From assembly GCA_947462335.1 (NCBI GenBank), contig OX381707.1, forward strand, positions 60,675,773 through 60,739,772: a DNA stretch of 64,000 nt, read 5' to 3'. This document shows, piece after piece, positions 46,357 through 57,510 of this stretch. Position numbers and translations under genes: made by a program. The stretch comes from Harmothoe impar (Eukaryota; Annelida; Polychaeta; Phyllodocida; Polynoidae). The notes beneath the pieces are model-generated. The model did no database searches, was not told where the DNA came from, and saw nothing but the letters and a program-made list of their open reading frames with translations. The first letter of the stretch is position 1. Each line of letters begins with the position of its first letter.

Positions 46357-47197
46357 TGTCACGCCACATAACCCCTTATTCTACCTTCATCAATTGTATT
46401 ACCTAATATTACGTCATATTACGTCATAGCTATGATTATGAATATTCATATTCATATTCATTATTATTTGTAATACACACAATACTTTATACATATTTTC
46501 AATCCATATGTCCAACAAAGTACACCTAGATGTCAGACATACCTATTTCTCATTTAGCCAAGCCAAGCTTTCCCCCATGCATAATTAATCCATAGATCAC
46601 AAGCAGACCTTTATCCCCCTATACAAAGGTATCGGTCGGCCCTCCAGACGCTGAGGCACTGACCGCTCACCTACACACAAATAAGTTAACTGTATGTTAA
46701 CCCCAAGGATTAACTGTCAACACACAAAACAATGCTATAATCTGTACACCCTCATCAGTACGGCACCACCGAGCCCCCGGGACCGAGCCACTTGAGCTGG
46801 CTGGAGGCTACCTGGAGGTGGGCGACAAAGCTCCCAAGTGTACATGCTACCTATTATGTAATCTATTACCCATAGTGCACTGGACACTGGCTCCCCCACC
46901 CGCGGTCCAGCGCACGCCACATGTTAAAGCCATGAATAACTAATTATCCAATCAAATGTCAAATGTATATTATCCAATGAAAACCACTGTTGCATCTACT
47001 TCCGGTCACATGGGCACCCCCTCCACCTGCCGGGCACTTGTACTTATACCCCGGTCAGATGGAGGAGGAAAGCACTTATCATCCTACTACCATCTATACC
47101 GAGCCCTAGTGACTGGTACTCTGATATTAATATTATTATTAATAAAAGATACTAAGTACTACAACTGACGTCTCATCTCTCATCTTTACGCCCCACA
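46357..47197 (+). mobile_element. Solo LTR candidate of a retrotransposon
   Basis: An 841-bp insertion in Y2. Y1 has the uninterrupted site (TTGTAAGACCTTAT). Begins TGTCACGCCACATAACCCC and ends TTTACGCCCCACA, so TG...CA ends. Flanks GTAC (46353-46356) and GTGC (47198-47201) are one mismatch apart and overlap GTAA in the empty site, as expected of a 4-bp target duplication. A poly(A) signal AATAAA lies at 47141-47146, about 50 bp before the end, like an R-U5 boundary. No coding region or second LTR, so a solo LTR is the best reading; family unknown. Confidence 0.55.
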
Positions 47198-48497
47198 GTG
47201 CGACCTTATACCTAATTATTTTTTCTCTAATTATTTCTTGGAAAGCTACACACTTGGAGAAGAGTGCTAACAACACAACTAGTCATTGCTTTCTAATAAT
47301 AGTAATATTAATATTCTTTTCCTATTTCCAGTTGCTTTTCCAGTTATTGATTAGAAACACATTCCGTCTTACAAGTGAACAGGTTATTTTCATTTCTCTT
47401 CTGTGCTGCTCAGCATATGAGGAAACAAACAGTAAAGCAACCTTTGTCTCATAAGAACATGAAGAATGAAAAATGTATGGATTGAATGGACAGTTAAGCT
47501 AAATAAAAATGGTGCTATAAAGATATAATGATGATTTTTATGATAGTGGCACCATTGATCAATATAAATTACCGTATATAGATAAACGAACTTTGAAAAA
47601 CAGAAAAGGAAAACCCATATACATCGTGATTTAAGAGGGAAGGGAGAAAAGGATGACAGTTACACAGAAAAAATAGAAGTTTAGTACTAAACCCTGCTCC
47701 CCTAGCTGTTTGCTGTTTGTCCCCAACACGTGCAGACACTTATGATAAATAATTGTATTACATGTACCACCAATACATTAACCTTATGCTTCAATGCCAC
47801 AATACTCATCCTTCTTCACCACATCATCAGCTTACTGTGATTTGTTCCATTTCCACTTCAAATAAATATACATACGTGCCTGGTCACCATAAACAAATCT
47901 TATGCTCTGCAGCTTAGAATGGGGATCACACATTGAATTGTGTTTTAGCGACGTTAAACTATTCTTTAATTTGAACACATATCTTATTGTAATTGCTTAT
48001 ACCAGTTACATTAAAAAGGCATTCATGACATCATTTGCTCCATGTTTCTCTTTTTCTTTGACACTCTCCTATTCAAGTCTGAAGCTTCTTTGTATCAGAA
48101 TATTACAGCGATCTCAGAATCTCTAATGGACTTAATACTTCAGTTCTATACTGCTGGAATAGTGGAACTGAAAGCACAATGAAAGCGTTGATGGTCTTTC
48201 TACAAAATGCAAACATCACCCATATTATGGCTCAATGAATGCACTGCAGGCTCTTTTTGGCTGCAAAGAGATTGTAACATGTTAATACTTTCTGTTATAA
48301 ATTCTAGTTATTCTAATCTAGTTGTCAATGAAGCAGGATGAAGCATTAGCCTGTGGAGTATATTCTGAGGAATGAGGAGCAAAGCTTAGCTCTCCACCAA
48401 AGGTCCAGGTGAAAAGGGCGCCATTATGATGACCGCGTTTGGTCAGTAGAATAAAGAAAGTAGGTTCCAGGTCACCGTTTTACCATGAAGACCATTA

Positions 48498-48864
48498 GGC
48501 CACTCAAAAAAAAAGTGGTTTCTCATCACCAAGGTCTAAAAAATGTGACGAGAGAGGCTTTTTTCCCCTTTTTTGGTTTTTACTCGCGGGCTGAAATGTA
48601 TGGGATGATGGACATTTGTCATGACTAAAATTCACCTTTTAGTAGTTAAGAATTTATGGATCTTTAAAAGTAGGGAAAATATAAGTTATTTCTATCCCAC
48701 TGCATTACTGGAAGTGTTAGCTTTACTTTGATACCAAATGTCCCAATATTTGTCCATTTTTATCATATTTCCCATCAAAAATTGCCCAAGAAAAAGTTTT
48801 CTTCAAAAGCTGATTTTTATGATGCGCACAGTGACGAGAAACCATTTCATTTTTTTGAGTGGCC
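48498..48864. mobile_element. GGCCACTCAAAAAA MITE, TTA duplication
   Basis: 367 bp between TTA copies (48495-48497 and 48865-48867). Ends GGCCACTCAAAAAAAAAGTG and TTTTTTTGAGTGGCC, with GGTTTCTCATCACC facing GTGACGAGAAACC. It shares only the GGCC tip and 3-bp duplication with the GGCCAAAA family. Confidence 0.82.
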
Positions 48865-48867
48865 TTA

Positions 48868-51800
48868 TGAATATCTTCTCCCGGGTATTGACTCAAACAT
48901 TATATTGTTATGTGAAGAAATAGCTGCAGGACTATAGCAATGCATGTTCTTGCCTTTTTTTCTTTGACTCCTCCCAGAGCAGGTGATGCCCTAATGCCAA
49001 AAGCTTGCCACCTTTCCGTGTTATGAGGCTTTAAACATTGACTATCTTATCAAGAAATGGCTTGTCTAGATTATGGGACATTTACCCCCGGAAATAACCC
49101 CCGGGCTGTTGACTGTTGTTGGAATCTTGGCCGTCACTAATCAAGTCTGTTGTGCAGATGATGTCTATTTACACTAGTTTAGCTATTCCTAATAATTATA
49201 ACATAGTGCAGCCTAAGCAAAGGAATGTGTCATGTAATGATGATGATGTAGACCTATTAGCTAGTTTATTGGAAATCAATGTTGACAGACCTTCGGATTT
49301 CGAGTCTGTTTTGAGCTCTATATCTCTTGAACTTGGCAAATCCATGTATCAACAAAATTCTTTTTCTGTTTGAAGCGTCTTGTATGCAGGTATACTATGG
49401 GGGTCATTTATTACTTAACGCAATTATATCTTTTTCAGACTACTGAGAATGGAGCTAAATCAGCTGATAATTATGCATTTAGAATGAAAATAAACAGACT
49501 GCCACCAGCCCGCGCCAGGCAATCTCCTGGGGGTGGTGTGTTGGTAGGCATGGCAGGGTACCTGACTGCAGCGCCACCATTGGCAGTCTTTTATGGCCCA
49601 AAATACACCAGACTTTGGCTGTGACTTAACTAATTGAATTCATTGAAATTCATGATGGGTCAAAAATGAAAAGTTTCCCAAAAGATATTGAAGTTTTGGT
49701 ATGTAGTAAAATTAGTAATCAGCTTCTTAAGTTTATAGTCAGTCACCAAAAATTCCAAACTGTGCATACCACTTACAAATGCAAATGGATCCCCTCAGCT
49801 ATTATTTAGGTAAAATGCAGCAGTGAAATTATTTTCATTGGCCCATGGTCCAACATATGAAGAATAAAATTCCAACCGAAAAATATATCAGAGGATGTAT
49901 GTCATTCATTGGATTTGCAAGTCTCCAACCAGCCAGCAGTCCTCATGTTGTAGCAAACTGGTGCCTGCATATGCATGCTTCCACTCAGTGGTCACTCCCC
50001 TTTCTACTCCCAACATGAACTCCCACACCCCCACAAAGGTATATTACTATTAGGAATGTGGTGCAGTGAGAACCCCATCAGTGAAAGATAATGGGTTTAA
50101 TCATCTGAAGCCATTTCAACACACACAGCTTACTTTTGACATATCTTCATCATAGCGGCACCTAAACAAAATACACTAATTTGGATCATCTAACAGCCTG
50201 TCCCAGTGGGGCAGGTACTCGTATGGCTGCATTTGAATGAGGTGTAAAAACAACAGAAAAATATTGAAAGTCCCATAATGTTTTATCCATTAGAAAGTAC
50301 ATTTACCATACAATATACATGCACTGATGTATACCATCATTACCATGATTATTTACCTATTCTGGAAATATACATGCCCCCCCCCCATTATTGGATAGAT
50401 TGCCAAGCTCCAGACAAAGTCATATCGCCAATTTTTGCCACCATTCTATACTTAACCAAAATAATCTTACTCAGAAAGCTTTACTAATTGGTGGGCGTTT
50501 CAGGTGGTTGTAGGTGATTCCTGAATCTTTAAACCACTCCAACAACTGATGTATGTATATATGTATCAATATCTCAAAGTAGTAATTATTGTCACAAAAG
50601 AAAATTAAAATACCCTCCAAATCTTTATAATCATGCAAGAGCATCCATTTCATGGAAAAAGTACAGAACATGTGTTAACCCTTTCTAATTTTTAGCATGA
50701 GAGACACATTTAATACCATCTGGGCCACATAGATGTTCACGGTCCTATGTAGATGTAAGAATTGTGCACTGTCTAAGCTCGTTAAGGCTAATTCTAGCTT
50801 TCAGGAAGGACCTTTTCCATTTTTCCATCATATTAATTTCATGAGTACAGAACTTCAGTTACCATTATCCATTTTGCATGGAATCAGTTGTCGAAACTAA
50901 TCCTTAGTGTTACTCGCTCCTGTATTTAGTATAAATGACAGAATCCGTTGATAAGAAAATTATTATTTGTGATAGAAATTTGAGCACTTGCACAATTTGA
51001 AAAAAGGAAATCTGCAGACCAACTTTCTTTTATGGTGTGGCCTTACACGCAGTGCATGTTAAGGTAGACGCTAAACACTTTTACGCACCTATAACCACCC
51101 TGAACCTGAAACACAGCATTCTGTCTTTTTTGGGGGACAGTCTAAGTGCACTTTTGCAGCTTAAAAGCAGGCTTAGCCCTGGTGGTCAATTACACAAATG
51201 TCCGGTTGATTCAGAACCCCCTGGGCTCCTGGCAATTATTTGGATGCCCTATAGTATACCGCTCTATGACTAATTAGGTCTAATAGGATATCATGACGCT
51301 ACATCAACCTCCCATGTGATTCTACGCCCACAGACTGTACTCAATGCGAATGATCCATTATCCCCAAGACTCGCTCAGTACTTTTTCCGCCACAAGGGCT
51401 GCAAATGGGACAGGTGGAACTGCTATATTTCGATTGTTACTTCCTGTCAGGCTGTGCACATGAATTGGTGTACATGATTTGATTGGTCAACTCCTGAGGG
51501 CAATATATATGAGTTTGCTCAGACTCTACTATTATAGAGTAGGGACCTGAGACTGTTATCCCCAGGAGTGGACATGAATACAGTAAATAGTGGATGGACA
51601 ACACATAATTGTGGTATAGTTGTAGAGAAAATCAAAATGCAAAACGCCTTGAAGAAACAACGGCATTTTAAAAACGGCTGGAGATAACAGACAGGTTGGA
51701 TGAACGGACCCAACACCAAGTATGCAGAGTGCCATCACCCCAGGAGCTAAAGGGGACAAATCCTATTTGAAAGTAGATGCTGCTGAGCCCAAACTATTAA

Positions 51801-52524
51801 TATAACCTCAGACTAAAATAGGCAGTAAGATATGAGATAATTTAAAAAAAAGGGGCTGTGATATAAAATGGGGGCTGTTATACACAGTGGATGTTAACTG
51901 AACGGGAACCTACTCGTGGAGGATACTAAGGAGAAAATAATAAGAAAGTCTGTAAGACCAATACTACCAGCCTCTGTGAGATGTAAGGTATTCACACAGT
52001 TGTGACAACAGCAGGGAGGGCGCGGGTATACAAAATGAGGAGGGATGGTAAAGTTGCCGAGACTGTTTCAGCTGTATTACATGTAGATCTATTATCTATA
52101 TCCAACCCCCACAGTAAACAACAGCTTTCCTATTTGTCAGTGCTGTGGGCTAGTTAGTATTGGACCCGATCACCGTAAGAACTCTGCACAATTCATTTCA
52201 CCCAATCCTACTGACGTATACCCCCATAGAGCTGCTCATGTGAGCACCAGCTACAAACTCACTGTACAAACTGCTGAATTTGTTATGAATAAACTCTCCG
52301 CGGTGCCTAGACATTTGTACCTGGCATAGTCTTAAGCTGCATACCTCGCGTATTCTTACAGCTCAATATTGGTAGGCTAGCAGCTAGGTTTTTAGATTAT
52401 GGTAGAGAGGGAAGGAAGTATAGGTCGGGGGGGGGGGGGGGAGTCGGGAGGCAGAGCCCCCAATGATAAGACATACTACAATCTGAGAATATACAGTATA
52501 TCGTATGAATGTTTAAAAACTGCA
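48868..52524. other. Intronic sequence, no clear gene
   Basis: About 3.6 kb without recognised transposon ends. A plus-strand open frame at 49116-49373 has an acidic, protein-like stretch (NDDDVDLLASLLEINVDRP) but no family match or clear splice sites. Stretch 51879-52360 has an AATAAA and TG...CA ends reminiscent of an LTR, but without duplication support. Confidence 0.4.
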
Positions 52525-52526
52525 TA

Positions 52527-53015
52527 AGGTCAAATCCCACAACGCGAAAAATGGGCCAGAAAGTGTTGATTATTGACTTAAAAACAAGGGGCAACTGTTG
52601 CCATTATTGTAAATCGCAACACTTGTCCCATGATTTTATACTTCTCCAAATCCCACAGTGGTCAATAATAAGCAAACAAAGTGTTGCTTGCAGGACGGGT
52701 TAAAGCATCTGTTTGAGGGGAGTTACTTCAGAGTATGATTTGTCTTCATCATTCCCTCTCAATTAGCCTAGAAATATTTGGAGTGTCTCCCCTATATAAA
52801 CCAAATCATTGACATATTCCAATAAGCAACATTTTCTGGGCCTTTTGGGGAAAAATATCTAACTCTTTTGATCCTTGAGGTTTCCCAAATCACAAGACAA
52901 AGGCACCACATTCTCACCGATTTGGGCCTGTCTTAGCCAATATATGGCCCAAAATCGGCAATAAAACCAATTCACAACATTTTCTGACCCCCTCTCGCGT
53001 TGAGGGATTTGACCT
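52527..53015. mobile_element. AGGTCAAATCCCACAACGCGA element, TA duplication
   Basis: 489 bp with inverted ends AGGTCAAATCCCACAACGCG and CGCGTTGAGGGATTTGACCT, flanked by TA (52525-52526 and 53016-53017). An internal inverted pair (TTGATTATTGAC and GTCAATAATAAG) is also present. Relative at 21939. Confidence 0.82.
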
Positions 53016-53651
53016 TAGAGTATGGATGTCTAGGCATCTTGGTGAGTTTGTCCATGTATAAGAGCGGGCCATCCTGTAGAATCCACCATCCACCTGCCCA
53101 ACTCCACAACAAACGGCTGCACCTGGTTTTCTGCACCTGGCCTGTTAGCCTCCGGGCCCCATTGTATGTGTAGAGGTTGGGGGAAATCTGACCAGAAACA
53201 CTCCCCAGAACACCCCCTGGACTGGGGGCCGATCAGGTTGAGTGCCCACGTCTTTGAGTGGTGTGACTGAGAGGCATGACTGCCATGCTTGCTCAGTAGA
53301 ACTAACCAGAAACCTCATGTACAAGCAGGAAAAGCATAACATATAGAAATATTGACAAAAAATAGCCGGAATTGAAGCAATACATTACACTAACTGGGTC
53401 TACACACGCAGGGTATATCTATCATGGATGCACTTCAAATGTTGTAAGGTTAACTGATATGATCCTTGTGACATTCATTCTATCTTCAAACATTCTTCTT
53501 TACTTTTCCTATTGCTAGTCCGTGTTCATAGATTCCCTGGTCATAGACATTTAGCTTCATATTCAGGGTTTGTAGGTTGTAAGCTTGATAAAGGTGAGTT
53601 TTGAATGATCTTTAAATTCCAAGTAACTTAGCTATATCATCCTTGTACCCT

Positions 53652-53934
53652 CACAGAAAAAAAGAAACGGCGTCAAAAGGGAGTCCAGGTTGCCTCCAAA
53701 ATGACTCCCCTTTGTAGGGCCTAAGGGAGCCTAAGGGAGCCTAGGTGACTCTCTGGCTGACGTAAGGGAGTCACCTGGGGGAGTCATATGACCCAGAAAG
53801 CATAGATATGACTCCTCCAGGTGACCCCCTTAGGTCAGCCAGAGAGTCACCTAGGCTCCCTTAGGAGACCTAAACAGGGGAGTCATTCTGGAGGCAACTT
53901 GGACTACCTTTTGATGCTGTTTCTTCTCTCTGTG
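53652..53934. mobile_element. CACAGAnAnAAGAAAC long-arm foldback MITE
   Basis: 283 bp that is almost entirely two arms: CACAGAAAAAAAGAAACGGC at 53652 and the complement ending GTTTCTTCTCTCTGTG at 53934. They continue through GGGAGTCC, TTGCCTCCA and TGACTCCCCT. The central part repeats AAGGGAGTCAC/GTGACTCCCTT words. Left-end fragments of the family lie at 34096 and, in copy B, 36609. No clear target duplication. Confidence 0.82.
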
Positions 53935-55874
53935 CTGGCTCTCCCTCTAGTACTATACCGGAGAGGTTCCCTGGTTCCAAAGCTGACACTACACCCCGCC
54001 GCCTACGCCAATATACCACAGTTATAATAGTCGTACCATATATTGTTCCTTCGCCATGAATATAGCGCCTTTTAGAGGCTATCTAAAGGCCATCAATTCT
54101 CCCAGACAGGCAATTGCAGATACAGAATAACAGCCCCTTTCCTATATTATACTGCTGCTACGGAAGCTACCTTTTCATCCATGCCTTCATCTCCTATTAT
54201 TTGGGGTCTTTCATCGTACTGGTGTAAGAAAAATGAGCACCCTGGTCACGTTCTCACACTACTATTTGATTTATGAATAACAAATAACCCTTTGACTCAT
54301 CAATTCACATAAACAAGGCCCCCACGCTCTCAACTTTCCATGTCCAGCATCAAGCCTTGAGCAATCCCAGACCACATGGGTAGAAGAAAAAATGGTTAAT
54401 CCTGATTGGTTGAAACTGGTCACGAGTTCTCACTGGTCACGAAAGACTAAATGTGCACACAATTTGTTGGTGGTTATTTAGGAGGTGATTGGGTCCACAT
54501 CACAATAGACACTTTAAAAAAGTCAAGTTAAACCGCATTATTTTACGCTTGCCTCCATTATTTCACACCGCCAACGCAACGGTAGTGGTAATATCTGGGA
54601 GGGGTGAGGTGTTGGTAATTATTTGGGTTGGCTTCTATGAAAGAAATGATAGGAGGTTTCTGTAAATATACCATAATTGGAAAGCAAAGCAAAGCAAAAA
54701 AGAGAAGATAATATTCCCAGTCCCTATATGCGCTCTTTCATAGGACACTATAACACAAAGCCTGGCATGTGGTCATCTGCCATGCATGCAAAGATCAGAT
54801 TCCCTTGCCGACGCTGCTCTTTCTACACCTCATAATAGTAGCTAACGTGACATAAAGGTGCCATCTCGGGCCCCTACAGTCCCCACCTCCAGTAACACGG
54901 TCTATCTGGCTGCCGCATGAATAGACAATGTGTGGTCTGTATACTGCCGCAGTCCCAATAGTAAAGGTGGACCAGCAAATAGACTGCGAGAGGCCACATT
55001 GCTGACTTAAACCGTACTCATTCACAATGCTTTGGGGCGGCTTATGAGGAGGGGGTAGGGTATCAATACTCATCATGATATAAAATTCCATATGAGACTA
55101 GCCAGTGTTTCTTTATGGCCATAGGCTAACGGATGCTGGTCCAACGACTGCATCATTTGATTTGGGCATATGCTCGTTGATGCATGTCCTGTTTGCTTCC
55201 TCTCGCTTAACCTTGCAGGCACACTGGATTCTCTAGAGACGGATGTGGTATTAATAGGGTATTATTCCATGTTGTTTCTTGGGTTACAAGCAGACCTAGT
55301 ACACTTTGTCAATTTATCCAACCAATTGAATGGAAACCATGTGCCTGCATGGTAGATACATTGTTTTTCGTGTAATACTCTGATGAGTTATGATATGATT
55401 GTGATACCAATGGGCATACCGGATTCGTAAAAGGTGACAAAACTTGAGGGGTCTCCTGCCCTACTGCTGTCATCAGTCACATTAGCTGTTTTGGCAGCCG
55501 CTGCTCATATATATGCACAGGCCCGGGCCTTCTTGCTGGTGGTCTGGCATGGGATCCCTCCTCAGTGGCTGTGGTTTGTCTGGCCCTGCCTACTATGGTA
55601 CTAGCCCTGGTATGTAGGACCCGGCAAATAAAAGAACACTTACTATCCTTCGAAAAGAGTAGGGGACGTGCCCCGGTAGCAGATTTCTCCCTCACCTCAT
55701 AGAAGTGGTTATTCATTCAATAGATTCGCTCATCCATAGATTCAGTCAGTGCTGTTTTGGGTAAGCAGCATATAAATATCTGTCCTACTACTGCGAGGCA
55801 GACTACCCACTATATATGTGGCTGACTCCTTGCCAACTTGAGATATGTCCCAGGCATCACAGTAGACTTGGACA
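53935..55874. other. Intronic sequence, nothing recognised
   Basis: About 1.9 kb of non-coding sequence. No terminal repeats or arrays seen. Confidence 0.45.
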
Positions 55875-55877
55875 TAA

Positions 55878-57507
55878 GGGAGGGTTCATTATTTATGGCA
55901 GGGGGGGTGAGCATTTGAGGGGGGGGGCCCTTTACCCTATTCTTAGGGGGGGCCTTTTTTTTTAGGGGTATTCCTAAAAATGTCGCGAATTTAGTATGTT
56001 GAAATGTCGCGAATTTTGGTAACAGCCTGTGTTATATTTTACCAAATTATGTCAACATTTTCAAAATTTTCTAAAATTTTCCTCAAACTCCAAGCAAATT
56101 TCTCACTGCATCACTTTTGACACTCAGAAAAGCCCACCGTTTTGTCAGCACCTCATGTAAGCACTGAGGGTATGGGAGCTTCCAATTTATAAGCACTAGG
56201 GCCCTTAAACTCAACGGTATGTAAGTCAAGTGTCTGAGGTTTGACTATTATCACACACCAGTGAGTATCATGAGACGTTTACACTAAAACACCTTACGAA
56301 TGGATGTATTTGTTGCAAGGTAGTAAATTGTAGGTAAAAACGTGCCCAGGATTAAATGCATACAATTAGTAGACACCAACATCGTTTTTGTAATAAAGTT
56401 GAAAACGATCCAGGGTGAGGGGGGGGGGGGCGCTTTTTTTCAGCCTATTCCGAGGGGGGGGGGTCCTTTTTTTTCAACCTATTCCGAGGGGGGGTGTGAG
56501 GCCCCTATCCCTCAAAAGGTCCCTATCCCTCAAATATTTGTGAGATAGGGGCTGTTTGAGACTTAGGGCCCACCTCAGGTCCCTATAAAGCAAAAAGTCC
56601 CTATCCCACAAAATTTTGAGACATAGGGACCACATTTAAACAGCCCCTATCTCACAAATATTTGTAGGATAGGGGCCATTTGAGGGATAGGGACATGTCA
56701 GGCCCCTATCCTACAAACAATCCCTAAGTATCAAAAGCCCTATCCATCAAAAACCTTTGTAATAATTTCTATGGCTATTTCTTGCTTCTTCAGCAAGGAA
56801 GTAGGCCTCACAATAAGTTAAGGGTACCTTCTGGGGTTAATATCTATAGCCTGCAGACCCCACGCACCTCCGCCTCCTCCTGCCTGTACCGACCACAGTA
56901 TGTTGATGTCAACCAGAATGGTCAGTCACTTGGGGTGGGGACGGAGCGGGGGGGGGGAACACTTAGTATATATTGTATACACAGGTGTGCGGCTGGCTGG
57001 TACTTTTTCAACAAAATCTCCCTAGCAAGGGTCCTGTTTTAGAGAAAAAATTTCCCTAGCAACTCAACTGCCTAAATGTACCCCTGTCTGAATGTACCTG
57101 GTCGTGCAAATGGTACTATGCGACCACTGCACGACCACCTTGGTGGTATATTGTGACTGGTACATTGTGACAGTGATACATACATAGGATTCGAGGACAG
57201 CTTTCACAGACCTCAGCCAGTCTAGCCCCTCCCATTTCCCTTATTTTAGACCATTTTGAGGGATAGGGACATGGAAAAAATATTTGTGGCTTTGGGAGTT
57301 CATATGGGCCCTATGTCTCAAACCGTTTTGAGGGATCGGGGCTGTTTGGCATATAGGGACTTCACCTGGTCCCTATCCCTCAAACGGACCAATTTTGAGG
57401 GATAGGGGCCTTTTGAGGGATAGGGGCCTCACAGGGGGGCCAATTATTTTTGACGTATTCGATTTGCCAAACGCTCACCCCCCCTGCCATAAATAATAAA
57501 CCCTCCC
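55878..57507. mobile_element. GGGAGGGTTYATTATTTATG TIR element, TAA duplication
   Basis: 1630 bp between TAA copies (55875-55877 and 57508-57510). Inverted ends of about 36 bp: GGGAGGGTTCATTATTTATG at 55878, then GCAGGGGGGGTGAGC, and the complement ending CCCTCCC at 57507. The interior has two G-tract units with CCTATTCCGAGGGGGGG (56430-56500). GAGGGATAGGGRC words occur on both strands (56490-56720 and 57240-57430). A nested fragment of the 3806-type element lies at about 56940-57080. No transposase. Confidence 0.82.
56940..57080 (+). mobile_element. Fragment of the 3806-type G-tract element
   Basis: A G tract, then ACACTTAGTATATATTGTAT, ACACAGGTGTGCGGCTGG and TACTTTTTCAACAAAATC. This matches the left end of 3806..4635 closely. 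The right end is missing. Confidence 0.7.
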
Positions 57508-57510
57508 TAA

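Larger units (their letters stand above)
45720..48470 (+). repeat. Older segmental duplication, copy Y2
   Basis: Direct-orientation partner of 41440..44390. Lacks the 41508..42925 element but has two insertions of its own: about 330 bp at 45794-46130 and the solo-LTR candidate 46357..47197. The last recognisable shared block is GTCAGTAGAATA near 48440. Confidence 0.85.

Noticed and set aside
49116..49373. Acidic 85-codon frame as a gene
   Set aside because: It begins at a TTG codon, has no recognised domain or clear splice sites, and its length is not exceptional for chance.
51879..52360. Second LTR-like segment with TG...CA ends and an AATAAA
   Set aside because: No matching target duplication (GGGGC against GCTCA), no empty site and no second copy, so support is too thin.
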